Below are positions 37,815 to 46,712 of a stretch of 64,000 nucleotides of DNA, in pieces. The stretch is from Flavobacteriales bacterium. Lineage in GTDB: Bacteria > Bacteroidota > Bacteroidia > Flavobacteriales_F > PHOS-HE28. A model generated the notes under the pieces. That model was not told the DNA's origin. It ran no database searches and saw nothing but the letters and a program-made list of their open reading frames with translations. Position 1 is the stretch's first letter. The number at the start of each line of letters is the position of its first letter. The stretch covers positions 434,001 to 498,000 of the forward strand of contig JADJKO010000002.1 in assembly GCA_016705955.1 (NCBI GenBank), given 5' to 3'. Position numbers and translations under genes: made by a program.

Positions 37815-37846
37815 CAAACGTATTAAACCGAAAGGTTAAATACAAA
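37815..37846 (-). promoter_or_regulatory. ArsR promoter with palindromic operator
   Basis: On the minus strand the -33 element TTTG (37846-37843), a 20-base spacer and the -7 element TACGTTTG (37822-37815) match the Bacteroidota consensus exactly. Inside the spacer, 37823-37839 is an imperfect palindrome (TTAACC, TTTC, GGTTTAA) with one mismatch in seven pairs, placed where a bound ArsR dimer would block RNA polymerase. The ATG is 16 bases below the -7 element. Confidence 0.75.
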
Positions 37847-37941
37847 GTGAGGAGGCAAGAATTATCAAACATCTTGGTCGGGCTTAGCGGATCGGGCCAG
37901 GAAGGTGTAGGGTAGAAGGGCGGCGGGAAGTCCGCGACCAT

Positions 37942-40857
37942 TCAGGGCATCACCTCGATCAACACCTCATCCACGAAGATCCACGTCGCGCCACCTTTGC
38001 CCGGGTGCCACTCCGGACATGGACCAGCGTTCTTCGCGGTGATAGCGATGTAGCGCGCTTTGCGACCGAGCAACCCTGTCCAAAGTTCGCGGAGGATCCC
38101 ACCTTCCGCCTTCGGGTCCACATCATGCGTGACCGTGGTGCTGCTCCACTGGCGCTGGTTCACGCTTGTGGAAATGATCACCTCACTCGGCAACCAGATC
38201 CAACTCTTCTGGTCCTGTAGCGCGCTCAAACCAACGCGCTTCAGATCGACCATCTTCCCCAGGTCGATCATCAACACCACATCCTGTCCTTGGTAACCCT
38301 GCCATTCGCCGGTGCGGAAATCCTCGCCGCCGCGTAAACCGTCGATCAACGCACGATCACCACCAGCGGAGTACTGGTTTGCGTAGGTGCTTTCCAAGGT
38401 GATGGAGCGAGTGCCGTCGATCTTGGAAAGGTGGGCGGTGACTGGAACGTACGCTTCGTTCCACACAACCTCGATCGTCGAAGTGGATCCTATCATGAAC
38501 GGGGCATTCACTGGACAGTTCCGCTTTCCATCATTGTCCGAGACCGTACATGTCCCGCGCCCTTGCACCAACACTTCCAGTTGATCATTGAAGCTGGCTG
38601 AAGACGCATTGATAACAGGAGCACCAAGGAACATCCCCCCGGGTGAGTAGTATGCGCCATCAAGGACGGTTGGCCCATAGGACTTGCGCTTGTATTGCCT
38701 ACGTGGAGCGCGATCAAAGTCGAACATGAAGTCACCTCCTAGGATCAGGTCGTCATGCGTGAATCGGCGAGGGTAGTAACCCGTGAGATCTGTGGTGTCC
38801 TTGGGAACGGAGGAGAGCCATTGATCATCAGCCGCAACTATCATGGACCATGACTTCCCGTTTGAAAGATGGATGGTCGCCCGATCGAACAATGGGTAGC
38901 CGAGGTCGTACTCTCTGTTGATCCCCGGCGAGATCTGGTAGAATCCAAGAGCGCTCATCACGTACCAAGCACTCATCTGCCCGCAATCCTCGTTACCACT
39001 CAATCCATCCGGCGCATCGTGGTACATCTCATCCATGATCCTTTTCACCATCGCTCGCGTTTTCTCAGGTTGACCGGACCGCGCATAGAGGTAGGCCATG
39101 TGATGGCTTGGTTCGTTCCCATGGGCGTATTGACCGATCAAACCAGTGATGTCCGCTTGTTCGCGACCACTTGTTCCGCCGTGCACGGTGAATAGCTGAT
39201 CCAACATCAACGTGAGTCCTTCATTTCCTCCATGCATGCCGAGCATTCCGGTGATGTTCTGAGGAACGAAAAGGCTGTATTGCCAAGCATTCGCTTCGGT
39301 GAAGTTGAAGTTCACTTCAAAGGGATCGAATCCGGGTACGAAACCGCCATTGCGACGAGCGCGGAAGAATCCTGACGCCGGATCGTACAGGCTTTCGTAA
39401 GAATAGGAACGACGTTGGAAAGTGGAATGATCTTCCGTGCGGTGGAGTTTTCGCGCAGCTAGGTATGAGGCAATGCACCAATCATCATACGCATACTCCA
39501 ACGTCTTGCTCACGCTCTCGCTCTGGTCCTCGCTGCTGATGTATCCCTTCGCGCGATAAGCGTTCAGTCCGGGTTCATCGCGCATGGCACTCGCCACCAT
39601 CGCTTCCAACGCCAGTTCCGCATCGAAGCCACGGATCCCTTTCATGTACGCATCGGCGATCACGCTCACGCTATGGTAACCGATCATGCAGTCGGTCTCG
39701 TTACCCCAGAGTTCCCACACCGGCAAGCGACCGCCTTGCTGGTAGTGCAACAGGAAGGTCTTGATGAAGTCGCTCGTCATCTCCGGCTCCAGGATCGTCA
39801 TCAGCGGGTGCAACGCGCGGAACGTATCCCACAAACTGAAGACGGTGTACACGTTGTGATCGGCGTGATGCACCTGGCCGTCCATGCCGCGGTAGTTCCC
39901 ATCCACATCGTTGAAGATGTACGGGGCCACGTAGCAGTGGTAAAGCGCGGTGTAGAAGATCCGTTGCTGCTCCTTCGTTCCGCCTTCGATCTTGATCTTG
40001 TTCAGCTTGGCGTTCCATGCTTCCTCAGCTTGCTTGCGCACGAGGTCGAAATCCCAATGCGGCACTTCGGCGTCGAGGTTGGCGCGTGCGCCTTCGATGC
40101 TCACGGCACTGATGCCGACCTTGACGATGAGTGGTGCAGATAGCTTCCCGAATTGGAGGTCAAGCGAAGTGGTGTCGCTCCCAGAAATCCCGAAGCTTAT
40201 TTCAGCAAAGGATATGCTTGTACGAATGCAGAAGAAGACCTGTTGGTCCTTGGCCCAAGAACTGGATCTGCGCCGACCTGTGATCTCATTGCGACTGGTG
40301 ATCTGAATTCCGGAACTGAGCAACTTATCCCGGTGCTTAAGGTCGAGCATGATCCACGCATCCTTGTCAGTGGAAAATGTATAGCGATGCACACCTACAC
40401 GACTGGATGCCGTCAATTCCGCTCGAACTTCGGCGTCGGTGAGTTCAACGGAATAATAGCCAGCATGAGCCGCTTCCGAAGAGTGCTTGAAACCCGAGAC
40501 GTAGTGATCTTCCGTGCGATCTCCGTAGAAGGATGAATATGGCATCAGCAGCACATCGCACAGGTCCGCCACGCCTGTCCCGCTGAGGTGCGTGTGGCTG
40601 AAACCATAGATCAACGAATCGCTGTAGTGGTAGCCACCGCAGCCGTCCCAGTCCATCACGCCGTCCGGCCGTGTATCCGGACTGAGTTGCACCAATCCGT
40701 TGGGAACGCATGCGCCGGGGAAAGTGTGGCCGTGGCCGCCAGTGCCGATGAAAGGGTTCACGAGGTCGCGGGCGAGCGAGGCCGAGCTATCGCGGGCGGG
40801 GTTGGGGGATTGAGAGAAGAGGAGGGAGGGGAGGAATGCGAGGAATGCGATTCTCAC
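37942..40857 (-). CDS. GH92 family exo-alpha-mannosidase, secreted
   Basis: Calcium-dependent exo-mannosidase family acting on N-glycans and yeast mannan. NPFIGTGGHGHTFPGACVP, the SLWDTFRALHPL region, VWELWGNETDCMIGYHS, HGNEPSHHMAYLY and GLSGNEDCGQMSAWYV are family hallmarks. The C-terminal 150 residues resemble a discoidin-like beta-sandwich (MIDLGKMVDLKRVGLS). I place the start at GTG 40857, which opens a signal peptide (RIAFLAFLPSLLFSQS). The frame is also open from ATG 40980, but those 41 codons are derived from a dispersed repeat. Total about 970-1012 residues. Last gene of a run with ROK kinase and sugar porter. Confidence 0.93.
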   Translation of the reverse strand: MRIAFLAFLPSLLFSQSPNPARDSSASLARDLVNPFIGTGGHGHTFPGACVPNGLVQLSPDTRPDGVMDWDGCGGYHYSDSLIYGFSHTHLSGTGVADLCDVLLMPYSSFYGDRTEDHYVSGFKHSSEAAHAGYYSVELTDAEVRAELTASSRVGVHRYTFSTDKDAWIMLDLKHRDKLLSSGIQITSRNEITGRRRSSSWAKDQQVFFCIRTSISFAEISFGISGSDTTSLDLQFGKLSAPLIVKVGISAVSIEGARANLDAEVPHWDFDLVRKQAEEAWNAKLNKIKIEGGTKEQQRIFYTALYHCYVAPYIFNDVDGNYRGMDGQVHHADHNVYTVFSLWDTFRALHPLMTILEPEMTSDFIKTFLLHYQQGGRLPVWELWGNETDCMIGYHSVSVIADAYMKGIRGFDAELALEAMVASAMRDEPGLNAYRAKGYISSEDQSESVSKTLEYAYDDWCIASYLAARKLHRTEDHSTFQRRSYSYESLYDPASGFFRARRNGGFVPGFDPFEVNFNFTEANAWQYSLFVPQNITGMLGMHGGNEGLTLMLDQLFTVHGGTSGREQADITGLIGQYAHGNEPSHHMAYLYARSGQPEKTRAMVKRIMDEMYHDAPDGLSGNEDCGQMSAWYVMSALGFYQISPGINREYDLGYPLFDRATIHLSNGKSWSMIVAADDQWLSSVPKDTTDLTGYYPRRFTHDDLILGGDFMFDFDRAPRRQYKRKSYGPTVLDGAYYSPGGMFLGAPVINASSASFNDQLEVLVQGRGTCTVSDNDGKRNCPVNAPFMIGSTSTIEVVWNEAYVPVTAHLSKIDGTRSITLESTYANQYSAGGDRALIDGLRGGEDFRTGEWQGYQGQDVVLMIDLGKMVDLKRVGLSALQDQKSWIWLPSEVIISTSVNQRQWSSTTVTHDVDPKAEGGILRELWTGLLGRKARYIAITAKNAGPCPEWHPGKGGATWIFVDEVLIEVMP

Positions 40858-40923
40858 GCGGAGGCGCGGAGCTAGCGGGGAAGAAGAAGTCAACCTCACG
40901 CGGAGGCGCGCAGGGCGCTGAGA
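40853..40923. repeat. Two copies of a dispersed CTCACGCGGAGGCGC repeat
   Basis: CTCACGCGGAGGCGCG occurs at about 40854 and 40895, overlapping the 5' end of the GH92 gene. Inverted relatives occur at 41411-41443 and in 48238-48480. Purine-rich, G+C-rich intergenic repeat. Confidence 0.7.
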
Positions 40924-40976
40924 TGAGGGTGATCGCACGAATTCAAAGATCCCGGATTCTGGTCCGTATTCAGTCT

Positions 40977-41390
40977 TCATAGCTCATCAGATTGGCTACC
41001 CGGCTTCGGTCCGGTATACTTGTTCACGATGCGATGCAATCCGTCCTTCAGTGTCTCCTCGCCGAAGTTGATCAGAAGCGCGACCTCTTTGTTGGAAAGG
41101 CGCAGGTAAGTGGTAACGATCTTGAAAGCGACCGGCGGCAGCACCTCAACGGACTTCAATTCAACAACGACGGTTCCTTCCACGAGCATGTCCATCCTGA
41201 AGCCGATACCGTACATCTCACCGTCGTAGTTCACGGAGACTTCCTGCTGGCATTGGACGATTAATCCACGTTGCTCAAGGCGCCGTTTGAGCACGGCCTC
41301 ATAGACCGACTCCAACAGACCTGGGCCTAGGCGGCGATGGATCTTGATCGCCTCTTCGATGATGATGCCCGTGATCCTATTGGTTTCCAT
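40977..41390 (-). CDS. GxxExxY family protein
   Basis: 137 residues from ATG 41390. HRRLGPGLLESVYEAVLKRR carries the GxxExxY signature, followed by LIVQCQQEVSVNYDGEMYGIGFRMDMLVEGTVVVELKSVEVL, a PD-(D/E)XK-nuclease-like layout (the D-x-V/L-E-x-K positions are RMDMLV and VVELKSV). Members are very common in Bacteroidota; their function is not established and I infer nothing beyond a possible nuclease fold. It interrupts the sugar-metabolism run and overlaps the ATG 40980 of the GH92 frame by four bases. Confidence 0.85.
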   Translation of the reverse strand: METNRITGIIIEEAIKIHRRLGPGLLESVYEAVLKRRLEQRGLIVQCQQEVSVNYDGEMYGIGFRMDMLVEGTVVVELKSVEVLPPVAFKIVTTYLRLSNKEVALLINFGEETLKDGLHRIVNKYTGPKPGSQSDEL

Positions 41391-41410
41391 TCCGCGAGTG
41401 ATCAAGGTAC

Positions 41411-41443
41411 TCAGCTCCGCGCCCTCCGCGCCTCCGCGTGAGA
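41411..41443. repeat. Dispersed CTCCGCGCCTCCGCGTGAG repeat at the ROK gene end
   Basis: CTCCGCGCCCTCCGCGCC and CTCCGCGTGAGA, an inverted relative of the copies at 40853-40923. It supplies the last codons of the ROK kinase (SHAEARRARS) and separates it from the GxxExxY gene. Confidence 0.7.
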
Positions 41444-42352
41444 CCCTTCTCCTCCTACCTCCCCCAGCGCCGCCGCACCCAGCAACGCCGCGTCATCCTC
41501 TTCCAGCGCGCTCACCGTTAAGTCAACGCGCCCCTTGTAGATGTTCAACAGCACTTCATGGAACCGATCGCGAAGTGGAGCCATCAAGAGATCCCCGTTG
41601 CGTGCGATCCCCCCGAAGAGCACGATCCGCTTCGGACCGGTGGCACACACTGCATTGGCCAGACCGATCGCCAGCCATTCGGTCGTTCGGCGGAAGCACT
41701 CAATTGCGGCTACGTCGCTGGCTCGCGCACGATCGGCGATGGCCTTCACATCCGCCACGTCCTCTGATCCTCCAGCTTCGGTGTAAGTGGCGATCATGCC
41801 TCGGATGCTGACGTACGCTTCCAAGCAGCCCTGTCGGCCGCACGTACAAGCGCGACCTCCTGGGATCAGGATCATGTGACCGAGTTCACCAGCATTCCCC
41901 GCACTGCCCAGTACCAATTGGCCATTCACGATGAATCCGCTGCCAACGCCCGTGCCCAGCGTGACCACGAGCAGATCATCGATCCCGCGTCCGGCGCCAT
42001 AGCGCCATTCGCCAAGTGCCGCAGCGTTCGCGTCGTTGCCGAGTACCGCAGGCACCTTCAGCCGGTCGGTCATCATCCGCGCCAAGGGAACATCGTGTTT
42101 CCACGGCAGGTTCGGCGCCATCTCGATGATGCCCGTGAGCTGGTTCGCGTTCGGTGCTCCTACGCCTACCGCCCGTAAGGGCCGATGATCATCCGCCCGT
42201 ACGAGACGGTGACCGGCATCCGCCAGCGCATCCGCGAAGGCGTGTTCATCCGCGTGCCCCAGCGTATCGATCCGCGCACGCGCGATCACTTTCCCATCCT
42301 GCACAAGCCCGAGTTTGCTCGTCGTGCCGCCAATGTCGATACCGAGGATCAT
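41411..42352 (-). CDS. ROK-family sugar kinase
   Basis: Start at ATG 42352, overlapping the stop of the sugar porter (ATGA). LGIDIGGTTSKLGLV is the ATP-binding motif; GNDANAAALGE holds the catalytic Asp; LGTGVGSGFIVNG is the second phosphate loop. GHMILIPGGRACTCGRQGC is the ROK zinc signature (CxCGxxGC). Such kinases phosphorylate glucose, mannose, fructose or GlcNAc. Next to a GH92 mannosidase and an MFS porter, mannose or GlcNAc is the likely substrate (inference). The last ten residues come from a dispersed repeat and are probably not original. Confidence 0.9.
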   Translation of the reverse strand: MILGIDIGGTTSKLGLVQDGKVIARARIDTLGHADEHAFADALADAGHRLVRADDHRPLRAVGVGAPNANQLTGIIEMAPNLPWKHDVPLARMMTDRLKVPAVLGNDANAAALGEWRYGAGRGIDDLLVVTLGTGVGSGFIVNGQLVLGSAGNAGELGHMILIPGGRACTCGRQGCLEAYVSIRGMIATYTEAGGSEDVADVKAIADRARASDVAAIECFRRTTEWLAIGLANAVCATGPKRIVLFGGIARNGDLLMAPLRDRFHEVLLNIYKGRVDLTVSALEEDDAALLGAAALGEVGGEGSHAEARRARS

Positions 42353-43737
42353 GTGGTGATCGGTGAATGCTTCGAGCCTTTGAACCCATACCACGCAAGG
42401 AAGGCGTAGCACAAGAGCGGCAGCACGAAGCTGATGTGGAATCCCATCGTCGTGACCTTCTGCACACCGAGCACATCGATGACCGCGCCCTGCAGCGGCG
42501 GGATCAGCGCGCCGCCGACGATCATCATCACGAGCAAACTGGATCCTCGCGCGGTGTCATTGCCCAAGCCATCGATCGCCAACGTGAAGATGTTGCTCCA
42601 CATGATGGAGTTGAACAGGCCGATGGAGATGACCGCCCACATGGCCCATGCGCCTTCACCCATGATCACGAAGCCGAGCAGGCCCATCGCTGCCACAGCG
42701 AACAGTCCCAGTGCGCGCGACGGATCCGGTCCTGCCACCACGAAGGCGATCAGGTTCGCGGCGATGAGGACCGCCATCGGCCACACACTTTCCAGAGCGA
42801 AAGAAGAATTGGCATTCACGGCAAGTAGAAGCAAGAACATGCCAACTCCCAATGCCATCATCAGCAGGAAGCGTTGCGGTGTACTCATCCCACGCGACAA
42901 CGCGATCGCTCCGAGGAATCGCCCCGTCATCGCGCCGCCCCAATACAAACTAAGAAAGTGTTTCGCACTGCCTTCCGGCATGCTCATCACCGAATCCAAG
43001 CCGAGGAAGCTGATGATGAGACTGCCGATGGCGACCTCCGCACCGACGTAACAGAAGATCGCCACCATGCCCCAGCGCAGTTGCGGATGGCGCAGCGCAT
43101 TGCTCTTTCCCGCGCTCACATGCGGCGGTTCCGGAAGTGTGGTGAAGTACACCCATGCGGCTTGCAAAAGCAGCAATACCGTGAACGCAACGTAGGGCCA
43201 GCGCACCGCTGCATCGCCCTTGAACACGGAGAAGATCAACGTACCCCCGATGATCGGAGCGAGCGTGGTGCCGAGCGAGTTGAAGGCCTGAGCCATGTTC
43301 AATCGGCTACTGGCACCTTCCGGCGAGCCGATGATCGCCACGAACGGATTCGCCGCGATCTGCAGCAGCGTGAATCCGAGTCCGAGCACGAAGAGCGCGA
43401 AGAGGTAGAACGCGAAGAGGTTGATGTAGCTCGCTGGAACGAACAGCGCCGTCCCGCACGCGGAGAGAAGAAGACCAGCGATGAGCGCGCGCTTGTACCC
43501 GAACCGCGCGATCGGATCCACGCCGCCTTGCGAGTTGAGGTAGTACGCCAGTGATCCGAAGAAATAGGCACCGAAGAAGCAGAGGTTCACGCTCAGCGTT
43601 TGCCACCAGGGCATGTCAGGGAACACCGTGCGTAGGTGCGGGATCAGTACGTCGTTCATCACCGTCATGAAGCCCCACATGAAGAAGAGCGTGGTGAGCA
43701 CCACCATCGGATAGGCCGTGGACCGGTTGAACTGCAT
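42349..43737 (-). CDS. MFS sugar porter (FucP/NagP-like)
   Basis: 462 residues from ATG 43737 with about 12 hydrophobic helices. MVVLTTLFFMWGFMTVMNDV, LCFFGAYFFGSLAYYL, LLQIAANPFVAIIG and AQAFNSLGTTLAPIIGGTL are hallmarks of the fucose permease/glucose-galactose porter group, which in Bacteroidota also includes GlcNAc porters (NagP). Proton symport of a monosaccharide across the inner membrane is expected. First gene of the run porter - ROK kinase - GxxExxY - GH92, divergent from the glycosylasparaginase gene. Confidence 0.92.
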   Translation of the reverse strand: MQFNRSTAYPMVVLTTLFFMWGFMTVMNDVLIPHLRTVFPDMPWWQTLSVNLCFFGAYFFGSLAYYLNSQGGVDPIARFGYKRALIAGLLLSACGTALFVPASYINLFAFYLFALFVLGLGFTLLQIAANPFVAIIGSPEGASSRLNMAQAFNSLGTTLAPIIGGTLIFSVFKGDAAVRWPYVAFTVLLLLQAAWVYFTTLPEPPHVSAGKSNALRHPQLRWGMVAIFCYVGAEVAIGSLIISFLGLDSVMSMPEGSAKHFLSLYWGGAMTGRFLGAIALSRGMSTPQRFLLMMALGVGMFLLLLAVNANSSFALESVWPMAVLIAANLIAFVVAGPDPSRALGLFAVAAMGLLGFVIMGEGAWAMWAVISIGLFNSIMWSNIFTLAIDGLGNDTARGSSLLVMMIVGGALIPPLQGAVIDVLGVQKVTTMGFHISFVLPLLCYAFLAWYGFKGSKHSPITT

Positions 43738-43741
43738 GGGA

Positions 43742-43799
43742 CCAATGTAGGCGGCCTCCGTTGACTTCTTCGCGCGCATAATCCGCGCAACTACCTTCG
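43742..43799. promoter_or_regulatory. Divergent promoter region of porter and glycosylasparaginase
   Basis: The 68-base gap holds TACCTTCG (43792-43799, plus) just before the asparaginase ATG at 43806, and TACATTGG on the minus strand (43749-43742) just before the porter ATG. Both resemble the -7 element. The plus-strand one is only six bases from the ATG, so the transcript would be almost leaderless or start further up. Confidence 0.3.
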
Positions 43800-43805
43800 A
43801 CCGCC

Positions 43806-44798
43806 ATGAACGACCGCAGACACTTTCTCAAGCTCGGCCTCGCCGGATCCGCCGCACTCGCCACGGGTTGTTTCCCGAAGGAAGAAGGGGCAGAAGAGAA
43901 GGCTGTGGATACGCCGCTCTCGTTCACCAAGGGTCCGGTGATCCTGAGCACCTGGATCCACGGCATGCCCGCCAACGCGAAGGCGTGGGATGTGCTCACC
44001 GCCGGTGGAAGCGTGTTGGATGCGGTGGAACAAGGCGTCGCGGTGGTGGAGAGCGACTTCACTAATCGCAGCGTCGGGCTCGGAGGACGACCGGATCGGG
44101 ATGGACACGTCACGCTCGATGCTTGCATCCAGGATCACGAGGGTCGTGCAGGATCCGTCGCTTTCGTTCAACACTTCGAACACCCGATCAGTATTGCCCG
44201 CGCCGTGATGGAACGCACACCGCATGTGATGCTTGTAGGAGCCGGGGCGGAGCGTTGGGCGTTGGAGAACGGTTTCTCACGGAACGATATCACCATCCCC
44301 GAAGTGAAAGCCGCTTGGGAGGAATGGGCCAGGACCAGCAACTACAAGCCGGTCGCGAACATCGAGAACCACGATACCATTGGCATGATCGCAATGGATG
44401 CGGCCGGTCGCTTGGCGGGATCATGCACCACCAGCGGCATGGCGTACAAGATCCACGGCAGGGTGGGGGATTCCCCCATCATCGGTGCCGGGCTTTTTGT
44501 GGATGGCGAGGCCGGTGCGGCCTGTGCCACCGGTGTTGGCGAATTGGCGATCCGCACGGCGGGCAGTCACACGGTGGTGGAACTCATGCGCCAAGGTCGA
44601 ACACCCGAGGAAGCCTGCCACGAAGTGGTCCTGCGCGTGCAACGCAAGCACAAGGAGTTGGTGGATATGCAGATCGGTTTTCTGGCCATTCGCGCTGATG
44701 GAACGTTTGGCGGTTGGTCCTTGCGCAAGGGATTCAACTACGCCTTGCGCACCACCGACCGCGAGTTGATGGTGGACGCGCCGTTCGACATCGCCTAG
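43806..44798 (+). CDS. Glycosylasparaginase (N4-(beta-N-acetylglucosaminyl)-L-asparaginase)
   Basis: Ntn-hydrolase that removes GlcNAc from Asn in N-glycopeptides. The N-terminus has a twin-arginine-like signal (NDRRHFLKLGLAGSAALA) followed by ATGC, a possible lipobox. ISTWIHGMPANAKAW, GGSVLDAVEQGVAVVESD and GLGGRPDRDGHVTLDACIQD are typical. Autocleavage should occur before the Thr in NHDTIGMIAMD, with GDSPIIGAGLFVDGEAGAA and ATGVGE lining the site. At 330 residues it is full length. Its position beside a GH92 mannosidase, sugar porter and ROK kinase suggests N-glycan breakdown. Confidence 0.93.
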   Translation: MNDRRHFLKLGLAGSAALATGCFPKEEGAEEKAVDTPLSFTKGPVILSTWIHGMPANAKAWDVLTAGGSVLDAVEQGVAVVESDFTNRSVGLGGRPDRDGHVTLDACIQDHEGRAGSVAFVQHFEHPISIARAVMERTPHVMLVGAGAERWALENGFSRNDITIPEVKAAWEEWARTSNYKPVANIENHDTIGMIAMDAAGRLAGSCTTSGMAYKIHGRVGDSPIIGAGLFVDGEAGAACATGVGELAIRTAGSHTVVELMRQGRTPEEACHEVVLRVQRKHKELVDMQIGFLAIRADGTFGGWSLRKGFNYALRTTDRELMVDAPFDIA

Positions 44799-44827
44799 CT
44801 GGAATTCGATCCTATCGGGGCTTCTCC

Positions 44828-44835
44828 TATCTTCG
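44828..44835 (+). promoter_or_regulatory. Possible -7 promoter element TATCTTCG
   Basis: TATCTTCG five bases before the ATG at 44841. Same form as at 20781. If used, the transcript would be leaderless. Confidence 0.28.
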
Positions 44836-44840
44836 CCTTC

Positions 44841-45188
44841 ATGAAACGCACGCTGAACCTCTTCGGGTCCATGCTGTTCGCTGCTGCGCTGATCGCCGCT
44901 CCCGGTGGTAGCGACGGTCGGCATTGCGACCCGAAGGCGAACATGCGGATCTCCTGTTCACGTGCATCGGGCATGGTGCAGATCCAGATCGATAATTGCC
45001 GCCGGATCGGTGATGTGGTAATGGAGATCAAGGACCAACGGGGCCGGGTGCTTTATCGCGAAGAAGGCAATGCGCGCACCGGTGAATTGGTCCGCCGACT
45101 GGACAAGGGCGTATTCCCCAAAGGGACGCATACCGTGTCCGTTCAGGCCCGCGATTTCGCGATCAGTCAGGTCTTTACCATCGAGTAG
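44841..45188 (+). CDS. Small exported hypothetical protein
   Basis: 115 residues: signal peptide (KRTLNLFGSMLFAAALIAAP), a Cys-containing segment (HCDPKANMRISCSRASG) and an Ig-like strand pattern (IDNCRRIGDVVMEIKDQRGR, FPKGTHTVSVQARDFAISQ). The last 80 residues resemble a stand-alone beta-sandwich reminiscent of T9SS sorting domains but lacking their start motif. It ends one base before the convergent anti-sigma gene. Function not recognised. Confidence 0.65.
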   Translation: MKRTLNLFGSMLFAAALIAAPGGSDGRHCDPKANMRISCSRASGMVQIQIDNCRRIGDVVMEIKDQRGRVLYREEGNARTGELVRRLDKGVFPKGTHTVSVQARDFAISQVFTIE

Positions 45189-46127
45189 TTACCAGCCAGC
45201 GCCGATCAGCGCGAGCAACTCCGGATTGGCGCTCAACGTGGTGCTGATACCGGCCGAGCGTTCGGCCTTTTCCTTCAACACCGCTTTCGTGACCTTGCCG
45301 GTGGCATTCGCCAAACTGGTGTTCACGGTCAATTCCTCTTCGGTGACCACATGCGTAGCGCTTTGCGTGGCCCCAGCAGCGGATTGCCGCGTAACCGCAT
45401 CCGTGGTGATCGGCGCACGTTCACCCTCCCTTCGCTCATCCAAGTTGCCGTCCTTTTTCTCCGCAACGGACTCATCAGCGGCCACTTCGAGTGGCTGGGC
45501 ATTCCCCGAAACCGGCGCTGCGTCCATTTCGACCTCATTGAACGAGCGCGTCGCACCCGTGGTGATCCCAACATCCTTCCGCGATCCCGCAGGTTGCTGT
45601 GTGGGCGGTGGTGCAGGCTCGAATACGCTCTGGTTCTCCGTCGCGGGTACGCTCGGTTCAGCCACCTTCAGCTTTGCCGGTTCCTCTTTCTTCAACTCGG
45701 CCACTTGCGCGGATTCCTTGTTGTTCGTCGCGGACTGGATCATCCACACGCCCGCTACGATGAGCAAGGCGAGTGAAGCGAAGGCCAGTGCTGGACGCAG
45801 CAAGCGGTTCTCGTTCCACATGGCCGAGAGTTCCTTCGGCCACAACAAACCACCGATGCTGTTCAGCCAGATCCGCCATTGTGGACGCTGGTTGGCGCGG
45901 AAGGCGGCCATGATGGTGTCGCGGATCTCCGGCTCCACGGTGATCGGCTCACGGCGACGATCATCCTCGCGCACCTGGCCGAGCAGTTGGCGCATCGCCT
46001 CGTACTCGGCGCGCCCGCTGATGTGGCGCAGCACATAGGCGCGCTCCTCCTCCAACAGTTCGTCGTAGGACCGTTCCTGCAGGAGGTTCTCGATGTCCTC
46101 CGGGTCGTAGTGTTCACGCCTTTCCAT
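45189..46127 (-). CDS. Putative anti-sigma factor, single-pass membrane
   Basis: 312 residues. Cytosolic N-terminal 100 residues are charged (DIENLLQERSYDELLEEERA) like an anti-sigma or zinc-less sensor domain. One transmembrane helix (RPALAFASLALLIVAGVWMI, about 110-130) follows, then a low-complexity extracytoplasmic part rich in Ala, Glu, Pro and Thr. Its start overlaps the ECF sigma gene by 14 bases, so both are co-translated. That pairing, more than the sequence itself, supports the anti-sigma role. Confidence 0.7.
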   Translation of the reverse strand: MERREHYDPEDIENLLQERSYDELLEEERAYVLRHISGRAEYEAMRQLLGQVREDDRRREPITVEPEIRDTIMAAFRANQRPQWRIWLNSIGGLLWPKELSAMWNENRLLRPALAFASLALLIVAGVWMIQSATNNKESAQVAELKKEEPAKLKVAEPSVPATENQSVFEPAPPPTQQPAGSRKDVGITTGATRSFNEVEMDAAPVSGNAQPLEVAADESVAEKKDGNLDERREGERAPITTDAVTRQSAAGATQSATHVVTEEELTVNTSLANATGKVTKAVLKEKAERSAGISTTLSANPELLALIGAGW

Positions 46128-46710
46128 GGTACACGGCGTTAGGGTTGAATTCTTTCATGCGTTCGGCCAGTTTCTTCAATGTGTAGAACAGGCGGCTCTT
46201 CACCGTGCCTTCGGAACAACCGAATGCGAGGGCGATCTCCTTGATGGCCATGTCCTCGTGGTGCCGCATCACGAAGGTGGCTTTGTGGTCAGGGTCCAAT
46301 TTTTCCAATTCCTCCTGCAAGCGATCGCGGAACAGCTCGTGGTCCACGCCGATGCCGTTGGTGGCTTCCACGCGATCAGGACCTGCGCGCATCTCCACCG
46401 CCGCCGCGCGCACCACCTCTTCGTGCCGGTAAGCGTTCTTGCACATGTTGTTCGCCACGCTGAAGATCCACGTCTGGAAGGGCCGCGACGGATCGTAGCT
46501 GGTGGGGCGTTGCGCCAACTTGGTGAACAGGTCCTGCAACATGTCCTTGGAGCGTTCGCGATCGTGCCAGAGCATCCGGTGGAAGTAGTTCAGCAATCTG
46601 CCGTGGTAGCGGTCGTACACCGCGCCGAACGCCCGCTCATCGCCACGGACCACGAGCTCCATCAGGCGCTCGTCGCTCTGGGTGGTGTATTCCTTTCCGA
46701 ACACCCCCAT
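46114..46710 (-). CDS. ECF RNA polymerase sigma factor
   Basis: 198 residues. Region 2: DERAFGAVYDRYHGRLLNYF, DMLQDLFTKLAQRP and SRPFQTWIFSVANNMCKNAY. Region 4: LDPDHKATFVMRHHEDMAIK, EIALAFGCSEGTVKSRLFYT. It directs transcription of a specific regulon, probably under control of the membrane protein encoded just downstream. The gene above ends two bases before this start, so a three-gene operon is likely. Confidence 0.92.
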   Translation of the reverse strand: MGVFGKEYTTQSDERLMELVVRGDERAFGAVYDRYHGRLLNYFHRMLWHDRERSKDMLQDLFTKLAQRPTSYDPSRPFQTWIFSVANNMCKNAYRHEEVVRAAAVEMRAGPDRVEATNGIGVDHELFRDRLQEELEKLDPDHKATFVMRHHEDMAIKEIALAFGCSEGTVKSRLFYTLKKLAERMKEFNPNAVYHGKA

Positions 46711-46712
46711 GG

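Noticed and set aside
40858..40980. Native N-terminal 41 residues of the GH92 enzyme
   Set aside because: They come from the dispersed repeat and precede an internal signal peptide; GTG 40857 is the better start, though ATG 40980 cannot be excluded.
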